This document shows positions 24,185-32,231 of a DNA stretch of 32,231 nt, one piece after another (position 1 is the stretch's first letter; each line of letters starts with the position of its first letter). The notes below the pieces were generated by a model. It was not told the DNA's origin, did not search any database, and saw nothing but the letters and a program-made list of their open reading frames with translations. The stretch covers positions 23,703 through 55,933 of the forward strand of contig DCIR01000076.1 of assembly GCA_002317155.1 (NCBI GenBank), written 5' to 3'. The stretch comes from Lachnospiraceae bacterium UBA1721 (GTDB taxonomy: Bacteria > Bacillota > Clostridia > Lachnospirales > Lachnospiraceae). The translations under genes were made by a program, and so were the position numbers.

Positions 24185-24859
24185 TCAAATCAGTTTCTTA
24201 ATACTTTCTGTAACACTTAAAATATGATACTTAAGTATAAATACCGCTGATTGAATATCATTTTGTTCCTGTAGAAGCATCTCAAGAATAGGCAGAATAA
24301 ATTCTTCAGTTTCCTTTATATACTCTGCCATTCTGTCTTTGGAAAATGCTTTTGTCATATTCGAAATATTATTACATCTGTCCAAGACCTTTACAATCGA
24401 TGCATTGCGATTACCGGCTATACGATTATAATAGTTCTCTTTTGCCTTATAAATATCTATTGAATTCTTATCAAAGCTTAATAGCTCCACAGCTTCAGCA
24501 ATACTTTCCGGCATATCCAAATCATTAATTGTGGCCTCAGAATCTTCTAAAACATCATGTAATAAGCAAACTGCTAACAGTTCATCATCAGCCAGGCCCA
24601 ACTCAATCGCATGGTTCGCGACCATCAAAGGATGAACTATATAAGGAACATGCTCATTACCCTTTCTATAGGCACCTTTATGAAACCTCTTCATTACATC
24701 AAGTGCTCTCAATGTATTGTTCATTCCATTTTCGGTGGCATATTCAGATATATGCCTCATCATATATTCAATTGAAAATAACAAGTCAGGAATTTCAGCA
24801 TCCGTAAATGAGCCGGATACCATTTTTCTATATTCAGATAGTTTAGAAAAATCAGACAT
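24185..24859 (-). CDS. RelA/SpoT-like HD-domain hydrolase (possible small alarmone hydrolase)
   Basis: The protein is 224 residues from the chosen start. Its core carries the metal-binding HD pattern of the RelA/SpoT/Mesh1 group: H76 (YIVHPLMVANHAIELG), H101-D102 (AVCLLHDVLEDSEAT, with the following E105-D106) and D160 (VLDRCNNISN). There is no synthetase domain, TGS or ACT domain. This fits a stand-alone (p)ppGpp or nucleotide pyrophosphohydrolase, but substrate is inference. ATG 24859 is chosen because AAGGAG lies 7 nt upstream; the longer frame from 24910 has no SD. The ABC ATPase gene starts 49 bp downstream with no clear terminator between. Confidence 0.75.
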   Translation of the reverse strand: MSDFSKLSEYRKMVSGSFTDAEIPDLLFSIEYMMRHISEYATENGMNNTLRALDVMKRFHKGAYRKGNEHVPYIVHPLMVANHAIELGLADDELLAVCLLHDVLEDSEATINDLDMPESIAEAVELLSFDKNSIDIYKAKENYYNRIAGNRNASIVKVLDRCNNISNMTKAFSKDRMAEYIKETEEFILPILEMLLQEQNDIQSAVFILKYHILSVTESIKKLI

Positions 24860-24979
24860 TGTAATCTCCTTAGCAAGCCTATAACTTGCACCACATAAGG
24901 GATTATACAATATAATATATGGTAAACAAAACCAAATAAAGGAAGAAATATATATTTTTAATCATGTGCATATAGAAAA

Positions 24980-25936
24980 TTAAGCCGTATATTCTACTTC
25001 TACAGGCTTAAACACTTTCTCATTCGCATTATAATAATAAAGATTATCTGACAAGATATCGGATTCCGGAACTTCATTTTCATTAACCTGATGTATCATG
25101 TCAATAAGTTGACCGCATCTAAAATTCCAGGAATCGTCACCCTCAATGCCATCCTTATCAGGCACAACAATCAGCTCATGGACAGAGCTTGGTATAACAA
25201 AGAAATTCCTACCTACCACCTCAAAAATATCATCCATTACATTCGGATACAAAATAGATGCAGCACCGTTAAAGTCATCTCTGTTTGAAAGAACCCACAT
25301 AAAACATTCTTCTTTTTCTATATTGCTCAAATCATGCGCAACGCTTGAATCTATCGCATTATTTCTTTGTATAATACTCTTCATCACATCTATTATATTG
25401 CTCAGCTTAATATTCAACAGTTCAGGTGTGTTTTTACGGGCACATTTCATTATATCCGTAACAGTCACACCCCATAATTTCATATGCTCATTTTTAATAA
25501 GTATCTGTCCGCTTCCAAACAACTCATTGTTAACCAACACATAAAACACAATAGATAAATCATAAAACGGAACTGATGGTATTGATTCGAGCATTTCTAC
25601 ATTTTTAGCAGTATTACACAGCTTAAAACATATCTTATCCTTTATGAGATCGAAATTCATAAATTCGCTCATATCAACATCTTTGTCCGGAGCGCTTTCA
25701 TTGTACATCATTATTATCGAATTAATCACACTCTCAAAATCCTCTCCGGTGCAATAACTGGTATAGAATGTATCCAAATATATAGTTGGTGCTATATTCT
25801 TATCCTTCTTAATAGTAACAGCCCACTTTTTAACACCATTCATTTTATGATTTTCATTTACATCAACCTTATATTCAGCGCCCAAAGCATCCTGTAATTC
25901 ATTCTTAACCTTATTAGCAAAATCACTGATATTCAT
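24980..25936 (-). CDS. DUF5688-like protein of unknown function
   Basis: The 318-residue soluble protein has no signal peptide or membrane segment. Its pattern (N-terminal KNELQDALGAEYKV, ...KNNxxAPTIYLDxFY..., a YDLSIVFYVLV strand, and a C-terminal PSSVHELIVVPDKDG) resembles the DUF5688 family, common in Lachnospiraceae and often multicopy. No function is known. An SD (GGA, 7 nt) precedes the ATG. The efp terminator ends only about 26 bp upstream, leaving almost no room for an independent promoter. Confidence 0.6.
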   Translation of the reverse strand: MNISDFANKVKNELQDALGAEYKVDVNENHKMNGVKKWAVTIKKDKNIAPTIYLDTFYTSYCTGEDFESVINSIIMMYNESAPDKDVDMSEFMNFDLIKDKICFKLCNTAKNVEMLESIPSVPFYDLSIVFYVLVNNELFGSGQILIKNEHMKLWGVTVTDIMKCARKNTPELLNIKLSNIIDVMKSIIQRNNAIDSSVAHDLSNIEKEECFMWVLSNRDDFNGAASILYPNVMDDIFEVVGRNFFVIPSSVHELIVVPDKDGIEGDDSWNFRCGQLIDMIHQVNENEVPESDILSDNLYYYNANEKVFKPVEVEYTA

Positions 25937-25962
25937 TAATATTCCAATATCCTTTCTGAATT

Positions 25963-26002
25963 TAAAACAAAATAAAGAGCGAGCACATTAAGTGTTCGCT
26001 CT
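25963..26002 (-). terminator. Intrinsic terminator after efp
   Basis: AGAGCGAGCAC (25976-25986) pairs with GTGTTCGCTCT (25992-26002) with one G-U pair, around AUUAA. On the minus strand a T-rich run follows (25963-25975). Confidence 0.85.
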
Positions 26003-26028
26003 GAATATTGGCATATTAATATAAGCTA

Positions 26029-26592
26029 TTAAGCTCTTCCAAGATACTCGCCGCTTCTGGTATCGATCTTGATTACATCACCTTCGTTGATGAAGATAGG
26101 AACCTTAATCTCTGCACCGGTCTCAAGCTTTGCAGGCTTGGTAACGTTAGTAGCAGTATCTCCGCGAAGACCGGGCTCGGTCTCAGCAATCTTAAGCTCA
26201 ACAAACATAGGAGGCTCTACTGAGAAGATCTGTCCGTTGTGTGAGCACATGGTAACTTCCATATTCTCAAGAACAAACTTCATAGAATCACCGATCTCTG
26301 CCTCTGAAAGAGGAATAGTCTCATAAGTTTCCATATCCATAAAGTTGTACATATCGCCATCCTTGTATGAATAGGTCATCTTCTTCTTCTCGATTGTTGC
26401 AAGAGTAAGCTTTGCAGTAGGGTTGAAGGTCAACTCACGAACACCACCGTTCTTAACGTCTCTCATCTTAACACGTACGAAAGCAGCTCCCTTACCGGGC
26501 TTAACATGAAGGAACTCAAGAACCTGGAATACCTTGCTATCATATTCAAATGTAACACCATTTCTGATGTCGCCTGCTGTAATTTCAGCCAT
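26029..26592 (-). CDS. efp: Translation elongation factor P
   Basis: The 187-residue protein has the three beta-barrel domains of EF-P: a KOW-like N-terminal domain and two OB domains. It ends in IKIDTRSGEYLGRA, the family C-terminal signature. It binds ribosomes stalled at consecutive prolines. The loop VKPGKGAAFVR carries K34, the position that is post-translationally modified in many bacteria; which modification applies here cannot be told. AGGAGGA lies 8 nt before the ATG. The gene has its own promoter and terminator, next to the shikimate genes as in many Clostridia. Confidence 0.96.
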   Translation of the reverse strand: MAEITAGDIRNGVTFEYDSKVFQVLEFLHVKPGKGAAFVRVKMRDVKNGGVRELTFNPTAKLTLATIEKKKMTYSYKDGDMYNFMDMETYETIPLSEAEIGDSMKFVLENMEVTMCSHNGQIFSVEPPMFVELKIAETEPGLRGDTATNVTKPAKLETGAEIKVPIFINEGDVIKIDTRSGEYLGRA

Positions 26593-26633
26593 TTCAAAAT
26601 CCTCCTATGGAATTAATCACAAAATACATTGGT

Positions 26634-26662
26634 ATTTTAATACAAATGCCAAAAACTTTCAA
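26634..26662 (-). promoter_or_regulatory. Promoter for efp
   Basis: Minus-strand TTGAAA (26657-26662), a 17-bp spacer and TAAAAT (26634-26639), about 42 bp before the efp ATG. Confidence 0.65.
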
Positions 26663-26723
26663 CTAATTTTTTCTAAACCAAACACGAAGCCCAACAGACT
26701 TCAAAATAAACATGCTACGACTA

Positions 26724-27164
26724 TCAGCCTTTAGCGGCTTCAATAACGAAATCCATAGCCATTACATATCCATTCAGTCCCTGTCCGTAGATTTGCTCAT
26801 CGCAGGCAGGCGCAGTTACCGATATTTTACGGAACTCCTCTCTTGAGGTTATATCCGAAATATGAATCTCACATTTAGGAATTGTAGTAACTGATGCAAG
26901 TGCATCATGAATAGCATAACTGTAATGAGTATATGCACCGGGATTAATCACAATACCGGCAGTTCCATCAAAATATGCCTGCTGAATTCTGTCAATGATA
27001 GCACCCTCATGATTGCTCTGATAACATTCCACTTCACAATTACGCTCTTTGGCTGCATCCTTAATCATATTGCATAGATATTCATAATCCTGGTTTCCAT
27101 AGATAGCCTTTTCCCTGATACCAAGAAAATTAAGATTAGGTCCGTTAATTACAAGTATTTTCAT
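26724..27164 (-). CDS. aroQ: 3-Dehydroquinate dehydratase, type II
   Basis: The protein is 146 residues from the chosen start. It dehydrates 3-dehydroquinate to 3-dehydroshikimate, step three of the shikimate pathway. Motifs are INGPNLNFLGIRE (R17), the catalytic Y22 in AIYG, YQSNHEG (49-54), INPGAYTHYSYAIHDAL (73-89) and H101 in CEIHISD. Three ATGs in a row overlap the aroK stop; I prefer the third (27164), which is 7 nt from AGG and starts MKILVINGPN like the family. The overlap suggests translational coupling to aroK. Confidence 0.94.
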   Translation of the reverse strand: MKILVINGPNLNFLGIREKAIYGNQDYEYLCNMIKDAAKERNCEVECYQSNHEGAIIDRIQQAYFDGTAGIVINPGAYTHYSYAIHDALASVTTIPKCEIHISDITSREEFRKISVTAPACDEQIYGQGLNGYVMAMDFVIEAAKG

Positions 27165-27166
27165 CA

Positions 27167-27703
27167 TCATTCCTCATTATTAATAAAATTCACAATAGCA
27201 TCTACGATTTCAGACTGTTCCATATCATCTACGTCCACAATCATATCTGCGCAGCGTTCATACGCATATTTTCTTTTAGATATCAAATCTCTTATCTTAG
27301 AAAGCGGATCATCGCACTGAAGCAAAGGTCTCGTCGTATCGCCTTTTAATCTGTCATATATAGTCTCAGGCTTTGCTCTTAAATAAATCACCTTGCCGCA
27401 CTGACATATTATAGACTGATTCTGAAGCTGTACCGGTGTACCTCCTCCCAGTGAATAAATTTTATGTCCGTTGCAGTTACGTATTTCGTACAAAACCTCG
27501 AGTTCAAGCTTTCTGAAATATCCCTCACCTTTAGTAGCAAAAATATCACTTATAGACATTTTCTCGCGCGACTCGATTATTTTATCAGTATCTTCCACTG
27601 CCATCTGAAGCTTATACGAAAGCTTTAATCCGATTGATGTCTTACCGCTTCCCATAAAGCCAATCAGTATTATATTGTTATTTTTTATCTTTTCCTTAGC
27701 CAA
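27167..27703 (-). CDS. aroK: Shikimate kinase
   Basis: The 178-residue P-loop kinase phosphorylates shikimate at the 3-hydroxyl. Walker A is GFMGSGKT (15-22). Shikimate-binding residues are seen in EDTDKIIE (D38, D40), in the arginine of GYFRKLELEVL and in GGGTP (86-90). A lid arginine lies in the GDTTRPLL region. The start is a TTG with GGAG 10 nt upstream; no better start is in frame. It sits between aroE and aroQ in the same string. Confidence 0.93.
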   Translation of the reverse strand: MAKEKIKNNNIILIGFMGSGKTSIGLKLSYKLQMAVEDTDKIIESREKMSISDIFATKGEGYFRKLELEVLYEIRNCNGHKIYSLGGGTPVQLQNQSIICQCGKVIYLRAKPETIYDRLKGDTTRPLLQCDDPLSKIRDLISKRKYAYERCADMIVDVDDMEQSEIVDAIVNFINNEE

Positions 27704-27759
27704 AACAAGAAGCTCCGTTCATATTAGTTTTTGCAATAAGCTTATTAAAAAAACATATT

Positions 27760-28632
27760 TTATGCATTCATCGCAACAAGCATTTTTTCATATACCTGTT
27801 CTGCAAGCTCATCAGAAACAGAATCGCCTGTCCACAATTCATAAGCTATAACACCCTGGTATAAAAGCATTCTGTAACCATGAAATCCATTAGCACCGTT
27901 TTTGCGGCAAAGCTTAATAAACTTCGTCTCAAGCGGATTGAATATCAAATCATATCCGGTATGAATCATATTATAGAATTCATCCTCTTCTATAACCGCT
28001 TCATCGACATTAGGATACATTCCAACGCTGGTAGCCTGTACAGCCAAATACTTTCTATCAGATGCCAATGACTTATATTCGTCGAGCTTTTTAACTTCAA
28101 CGATTTCTTTTCCGGTATACTCGTTGACTTCATCTGCGATTTTCTGAGCTTTCTCTGTAGTGCGATTTAAGATAATAATCTTTTCTGCACCATTATCTGC
28201 AAGAAGCATCGCAACAGCTCTCGCAACACCGCCTGCACCAAGCAATATAATCTGCTCACCCTCAACACTTACGCCATCATGCTTCATAGCGCGAAGAAGA
28301 CCCGGCATATCGGTATTATATCCCTTGTAACCGTTCTCTGTACGCACCAGTGTATTAACCGCACCGATTCTTTGTGCCAGAGGATCAATATCACTTAAAA
28401 AAGGAATTACATCGCTCTTATATGGAACGGTAACATTCATCCCCAATATATTTAAGCCAAAAGCACCCTTAACAGCAGCTTCAAGTCTTCCCGTCTCTAC
28501 ATGAAACGGAACATACACGATATTCTCCCCTGTAGCCGAAGCCAGATTATTATGTATTACAGGTGACATAGTATGTTCTACGGGATTACCGATCAGTCCG
28601 CATGTATATGTATTTCCGTTAATCTCAACCAT
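27760..28632 (-). CDS. aroE: Shikimate dehydrogenase
   Basis: The protein is 290 residues from ATG 28632. It reduces 3-dehydroshikimate to shikimate with NADPH. Shikimate-site motifs are SPVIHN, the catalytic Lys in NVTVPYK (K72 from this start), AVNTLV and GYNTDMPGL (D108). The nucleotide-binding turn is GAGGVA (132-137), followed by NRTTEKA. The C-terminal NPLETKF and GYRMLLYQG segments are as expected. A TTG four codons upstream is a possible alternative start. Either start overlaps the end of yqeG. Confidence 0.94.
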   Translation of the reverse strand: MVEINGNTYTCGLIGNPVEHTMSPVIHNNLASATGENIVYVPFHVETGRLEAAVKGAFGLNILGMNVTVPYKSDVIPFLSDIDPLAQRIGAVNTLVRTENGYKGYNTDMPGLLRAMKHDGVSVEGEQIILLGAGGVARAVAMLLADNGAEKIIILNRTTEKAQKIADEVNEYTGKEIVEVKKLDEYKSLASDRKYLAVQATSVGMYPNVDEAVIEEDEFYNMIHTGYDLIFNPLETKFIKLCRKNGANGFHGYRMLLYQGVIAYELWTGDSVSDELAEQVYEKMLVAMNA

Positions 28633-29140
28633 TACGTTTTCCAATCTTTTTATGATAAAAATGAAGCACTATAGCTTCCAGTCTTCTCTTTATAACAATC
28701 TGAATCTCTTCCTTGGGATGAATCGGTCTGGATAAATAAGTCATTATACCGGCTCTTTTTGCTCCCCAAACATCGGTAAATAACTGATCTCCGACAAAAA
28801 CAGTTGTTTTAGGCGTTGTATTAATCATTTGCATCGCTTTATTGTAGCCTGTTCTTGACGGCTTATTCGCCTTATAAATATAGCGCGAATCAACCTCATT
28901 AGCAAAGGGTTTTACTCGTGATTCTCTGTTATTTGAAATTAGTACTGTTTCAAATCCGATTTCTCTTAATCGCTTAAATAAACGTTTTGCCTTCTTATCG
29001 GCAGGTGCGCCGTGTGGTACAAGCGTATTATCAACATCAAACAAAACGCCGCGATATCCTTTGGCATACAGTTCCTCGTACGGAATGTTATATGCTGATT
29101 TAATTTCATTATCAGGATAAAAAGTCTCAAACAACATCAA
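28625..29140 (-). CDS. yqeG: YqeG family HAD-type phosphatase
   Basis: The 171-residue HAD IIIA phosphatase has motif I DVDNT (35-39), motif II ISNN and motif III VGDQLFTDVWGAKRAG, with a conserved Lys in KANKPSRTGY. The substrate of YqeG proteins is uncertain; some relatives act on phosphatidylglycerolphosphate. It overlaps the ends of both neighbours (aroE by 8 bp, the esterase by 14 bp). The second codon is also ATG. Confidence 0.88.
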   Translation of the reverse strand: MMLFETFYPDNEIKSAYNIPYEELYAKGYRGVLFDVDNTLVPHGAPADKKAKRLFKRLREIGFETVLISNNRESRVKPFANEVDSRYIYKANKPSRTGYNKAMQMINTTPKTTVFVGDQLFTDVWGAKRAGIMTYLSRPIHPKEEIQIVIKRRLEAIVLHFYHKKIGKRNG

Positions 29141-30794
29141 TTATATCTCCAAGTCGTGATCCAAGCGCCTTGGCGCCATCCTTATCACTGGTTCTAAACG
29201 GAGCCAAAGGAATACCGTTTGCTCCAAAAATTCTCACCTTGCCGTAATTTTTCCAAAAATACCTTGCAAACTTAGGCTGCTTAACATTATCTGATGTCAG
29301 CTTAATCGTCAATATACTGCCCTGCATATTAACCGTATCATCAGTCGCTTCATTCAATGTTTCTCCACGCATTACCTGCGCTTTAGCATTGTAATATATT
29401 CCGTCCTCACCTGCAATCTCAAAACCGCTGTCCGAAGGCAAATAATCCATCATATGAACATCCTCCAGGAAATTATCATCCCCATTAATCATAAGTCCGG
29501 AATCACAGCATTTTAAGTCTACATAAAAAGCACCATCTCCCGCAAAACCCGCATCAAGTTCAGGTCCGCAAGCTTCCCACCTGGTCATACATCCATACAC
29601 ATTATGAAGAGCCTGGAATGCCAATCTATATCCGACAGTTTCTTTATTTACCGGATGAATATTATGATATTCACCGGATTCAAGGATAACGGCTACCCCA
29701 TTACCGATGGTATTACCTATCTTTGCCTGAGCCTCTCTTATAAATGGCCAGTTTTTATAATCATCTTCACCTTCATTTACAAAAACAGGAAGCTGCGCAA
29801 CTATAAAAGCTAATTTATCATCCTTAAAATCGCTTCTCCACTGTTCAATTAATGATGTAAGCAATCTCTTGTATGAATATGGTCTGTTATCATCTTCTTC
29901 GCCCTGATAATAAATACATCCCATCATACTGTAAGGAATAATTCTGCGAAGCATTGACTCGTACAATCCACCCGGTCTTGTCCAATTCTTTGGTCCCATA
30001 GGTCCGGGGTATTTATTCTCTCCAAATAAACTGATTGCTTCATCCCATGTCGGATTAGGATTAGTCATGTAGTAATTCCCTACATTTTTATCAAATTCAG
30101 CCTGATATATCACATATTCATCATATGCCTTATTATATTCAGCCTCACTTATACCCTTTACCGCTTCATCATATGCATCGATATATTGTTTAGTCTCTTT
30201 ATATTCCAGCAGCTTTTCTCTGCTCATCCACGCAGATGCAGAGGTACCTCCCCAGTTGCATCCGACTATACCTATCATTATTCCTTCTGATTCTTCTGTT
30301 AAGGCTTTGGCAAAATAATAGCCAACAGCCGACCATTCACCTACAGTATCAGAATTGCAAAGCTGCCACTCACTCTTAGCTTCGGCTTCCTCAAGTTCGC
30401 TTCCCACCCATGCAATCTGCGGAACATTATAAAATCTTATTCTGTCATTTTCAGCTTCAGCTATTTCTTCATCAGCATCCTTACTGTTCTTTAACTGAAA
30501 CTCCATGTTAGACTGTCCGCCCGCAAGCCATACATCGCCGAAATACACATCCTCAAGCAGTACAATATCATTGCCACTCTTTACTTCCAAAGAATAAGGT
30601 CCTCCGGCTTCTACAGGCTCCATTTCAAGCAAAAAAGAACCATCAGTGACAATAGCACTACCTTTACCAATTATATTAGTATCCTCTAAAATCCGTGTTG
30701 AAACATCTGATGCATCCGTTTCTCCCCAGATTCTGAAAATCTTATCTCTCTGAAAGACTGCATGACTCTTAAAAATAGCAGGTAACTTAATCAT
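29127..30794 (-). CDS. Sialate O-acetylesterase-like SGNH/SASA family esterase
   Basis: The 555-residue protein has the family blocks in order: GGQSNMEFQL with nucleophile S95; IVGCNWGGTSASAWMS; YYQGEEDDNRP; and the His block HNIHPVNKETVGYRLA. An N-terminal beta domain (1-80, AVFQRD..) is typical of the SASA family. In many relatives the last block reads DIHP; here the residue before Ile is Asn. There is no signal peptide, so the enzyme should act in the cytoplasm on imported acetylated glycans (sialic acid or acetyl-xylan derived sugars). AGGAG lies 5 nt before the ATG. It appears to head the yqeG-aroE-aroK-aroQ string, although its function is unrelated to shikimate synthesis. Confidence 0.85.
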   Translation of the reverse strand: MIKLPAIFKSHAVFQRDKIFRIWGETDASDVSTRILEDTNIIGKGSAIVTDGSFLLEMEPVEAGGPYSLEVKSGNDIVLLEDVYFGDVWLAGGQSNMEFQLKNSKDADEEIAEAENDRIRFYNVPQIAWVGSELEEAEAKSEWQLCNSDTVGEWSAVGYYFAKALTEESEGIMIGIVGCNWGGTSASAWMSREKLLEYKETKQYIDAYDEAVKGISEAEYNKAYDEYVIYQAEFDKNVGNYYMTNPNPTWDEAISLFGENKYPGPMGPKNWTRPGGLYESMLRRIIPYSMMGCIYYQGEEDDNRPYSYKRLLTSLIEQWRSDFKDDKLAFIVAQLPVFVNEGEDDYKNWPFIREAQAKIGNTIGNGVAVILESGEYHNIHPVNKETVGYRLAFQALHNVYGCMTRWEACGPELDAGFAGDGAFYVDLKCCDSGLMINGDDNFLEDVHMMDYLPSDSGFEIAGEDGIYYNAKAQVMRGETLNEATDDTVNMQGSILTIKLTSDNVKQPKFARYFWKNYGKVRIFGANGIPLAPFRTSDKDGAKALGSRLGDIIDVV

Positions 30795-30886
30795 ATCTAC
30801 TCCTATTTATTCAAGGAAATAATTATAAACTCACTTAACCATTATATAGGTTTTTTAGATAATTATCATTCAAATATTTCATTCTT

Positions 30887-30895
30887 TGGTATAAT
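30887..30895 (+). promoter_or_regulatory. Extended -10 promoter for the DUF2971 gene
   Basis: TGGTATAAT is a perfect extended -10 with no good -35 box. It lies about 40 bp before the chosen start at 30934. A 10-bp palindrome GATAATTATC (30858-30867) lies upstream in the 127-bp divergent gap. Confidence 0.55.
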
Positions 30896-30933
30896 AATTC
30901 ATATAAAATATTTAGTTATAAATGGAGTATGCT

Positions 30934-31764
30934 ATGATCCTATATCACTACACAGATTTTAATGCTTTAGACGGAATTATCAGAGGCGGTGAGCTTCGCC
31001 TTAACAATATACTTAACATGAATGATCGTTCTGAAATGCGTCTGTTTGTCAATGAATTAAGCAGTTCAGTTATTCAGAAGCTCAGATTTAGTAACTGTGA
31101 AGAAGCCGCCGAAACAGCTGCTAATTTCTTCAGGACAGAGTTGGCTGAAGAATTTCACTATTCGGCATATGCAGCCTGTTTTTCAGAATATCGCGATGAT
31201 GCCGCTCAGTGGGAAAGATACGCAAAAGGCGGACAGGGCGTATGTATAGCCTTTCATAAAGAAAAGCTTGAAGAACTTGTAGAAAAAGCTAATTCTGTAT
31301 CATTAAAAAAGGTACTTTACCGGGATACCGTTGCAGATCATAGCCTTATCAGCCAGTTTGTTGATTTGTTTATGACTCCCAATGTAATAGAAAGACGTTT
31401 TGATGATATTCAGGACCTGATGAGCGAGGCATGGATTCAGTCAGCAGCATTTAAGCATCCTTCATTTGCTTCCGAAAATGAGGTAAGACTTATCTATACA
31501 CCTTTCAACGCCGAAGAAGCTGCAGTTAAGCCCAGATATCATATTGCGTGGGACCGTATCAAAAAATACTATCCTCTAGATCTTAAAGCGCTTCGAACAG
31601 AATGTAACATGCACAGCGCAGACCTTATTGACGAGATAATAATCGGACCGGCTTCACCGCAGTCACTGCCGATCTTAAAAGATTACCTTTCAGACAATGA
31701 ATTCAGAGGACTCGCCGGAAAAGTAAAGCTCTCAAAATGTCCACTCAGAAAACCCACAACATAA
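30934..31764 (+). CDS. DUF2971 family protein
   Basis: The protein is 276 residues from the chosen start. It begins LYHYTDFNALDGIIRGGELRL, then has NILNMNDRSEM, CFSEYRDDAAQWERYAKGGQGVCI and FASENEVRLIYTPF, the ordered conserved blocks of DUF2971. The family has no established activity; its members are often found in accessory regions and some accompany defence genes. I see no such partner here. ATG 30934 is chosen because GGAG lies 6 nt upstream; the ATG at 30922 has no SD. The gene is alone on the plus strand between minus-strand genes, with its own promoter and terminator. Confidence 0.8.
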   Translation: MILYHYTDFNALDGIIRGGELRLNNILNMNDRSEMRLFVNELSSSVIQKLRFSNCEEAAETAANFFRTELAEEFHYSAYAACFSEYRDDAAQWERYAKGGQGVCIAFHKEKLEELVEKANSVSLKKVLYRDTVADHSLISQFVDLFMTPNVIERRFDDIQDLMSEAWIQSAAFKHPSFASENEVRLIYTPFNAEEAAVKPRYHIAWDRIKKYYPLDLKALRTECNMHSADLIDEIIIGPASPQSLPILKDYLSDNEFRGLAGKVKLSKCPLRKPTT

Positions 31765-31770
31765 TAAATC

Positions 31771-31804
31771 AAAAAAACCGCCCGGATTAAATCCGAGCGG
31801 TTTT
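31771..31804. terminator. Bidirectional intrinsic terminator
   Basis: AACCGCCCGGAT pairs with ATCCGAGCGGTT with one mismatch, with seven A on the left and TTTT on the right. It separates the convergent DUF2971 gene and the terminal minus-strand gene. Confidence 0.88.
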
Positions 31805-31835
31805 ATTAAACGTAAGTTTTAACTATATAGCAGAA

Positions 31836-32231
31836 TTACTTAACAACTACTGCAGTAAGGTGTCCGTCTGCACCCTCATACCAGTAAAGGAAGCACTCTA
31901 CATCTACAGTAGCACCCTCTTCAAGGTTACCAACGAGATCATAGAACTCTTCGTCAGAACCATTGAGATAATACTCAAGGCAGAACTCTACGTCAGTGTC
32001 ATCCTTGGTAAGAGTTACATAGATGTCATCACCGGGCTGCTCGTTCTTGTATGAAACTGCCTTAACGGTCATATCAGCGAAGCAAACCTTCTGGTTCATG
32101 TAGTTAGCAAGGTCGTCTGTTCCAACGAACTCGGTAACATCAGTAGCGGTAGCAACATAAGTTCCATCCTCGAACTCGAAAGTAGCACCTTCAGCAACTT
32201 CTACTTCACCAGCCCACTCAGCTCTGTAACC
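31836..32231 (-). CDS. Partial CDS: C-terminal 131 residues of a probable extracellular solute-binding protein
   Basis: The frame is open from the right window edge to the stop at 31836, with no stop at the ATG at 32099, so this is the 3' end of a longer gene. The visible part begins GYRAEWAGEVEVAEG. It then shows TYVATATDVTEFVGTDDLANY, MNQKVCFADMTVKAV and a C-terminal strand-rich segment ending CFLYWYEGADGHLTAVVVK. The alternating pattern looks like small beta-barrel (OB-like) domains that I associate with the C-terminus of Lachnospiraceae sugar-type solute-binding lipoproteins. It is acidic, and its codon use is strongly biased, suggesting high expression. Lipobox and binding domain, if present, lie outside the window. 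Confidence 0.5.
   Translation of the reverse strand, partial: GYRAEWAGEVEVAEGATFEFEDGTYVATATDVTEFVGTDDLANYMNQKVCFADMTVKAVSYKNEQPGDDIYVTLTKDDTDVEFCLEYYLNGSDEEFYDLVGNLEEGATVDVECFLYWYEGADGHLTAVVVK

Noticed and set aside
30934..31764. DUF2971 gene as part of a defence system
   Set aside because: No nuclease, toxin, helicase or restriction gene is adjacent; its neighbours are metabolic or transport genes.

Overview
This window looks like chromosomal sequence from a low-GC anaerobic Firmicute, most likely a Lachnospiraceae member of the Butyrivibrio/Pseudobutyrivibrio/Roseburia type. That placement is inferred from gene content: a ferredoxin-dependent four-subunit 2-oxoacid oxidoreductase, a giant fused acyl-CoA dehydratase activase, an acetyl-type MetA, a DUF5688 protein, and SD-rich AT-rich intergenic DNA. 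I see no phage, insertion sequence, CRISPR array or plasmid function. Most genes lie on the minus strand; the two on the plus strand are the activase at 2237-6472 and a DUF2971 protein at 30934-31764.

Layout. 1-1977 (minus): a partial unknown gene, a sigma-70-like protein without region 4, and a rhomboid-fold membrane protein with a Cys/His tail. 2237-6472 (plus): a 1411-residue ATP-dependent reductase-type protein. 6589-9370 (minus): a SulP anion transporter and homoserine O-acetyltransferase MetA, each with a promoter. 9438-12726 (minus): RNase HI, RluF and NAD-dependent DNA ligase, with a 20-bp tandem repeat between the last two. 12846-18413 (minus): a CorC-type transporter, then porG-porD-porA-porB and a D,D-carboxypeptidase, tightly packed and probably one transcript. 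18705-20366: NADP-type glutamate dehydrogenase with an unusual leader. 20367-21669: an SH3-domain membrane protein directly behind tRNA-Arg(CCG). 21752-24859: an RelA/SpoT-like HD hydrolase followed by an ABC exporter ATPase and permease. 24980-30794: a DUF5688 protein and EF-P, then aroQ, aroK, aroE, yqeG and a sialate O-acetylesterase-like gene in one overlapping string. 31836-32231: the C-terminus of a probable extracellular solute-binding protein running off the window.

Metabolically the window joins central carbon oxidation (2-oxoacid to acyl-CoA plus reduced ferredoxin), ammonia assimilation (GdhA), methionine synthesis (MetA) and the shikimate pathway, with housekeeping genes for translation and DNA joining.

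The most interesting region is the 315-bp leader of gdhA (20052-20366). It holds a good promoter, an intrinsic-terminator-like hairpin starting about 16 nt after the predicted transcription start, an exact 12-bp tandem repeat, and a 23-codon open frame with high-GC, Pro/Trp-rich content that differs from its surroundings. Together these suggest an attenuation or leader-peptide control circuit that I do not recognise. Other items worth a look are the sigma-like protein lacking its DNA-binding parts, a palindrome lying between the ribosome binding site and start codon of the ABC ATPase gene, the tRNA-mRNA arrangement, and the nested inverted repeat after gdhA.
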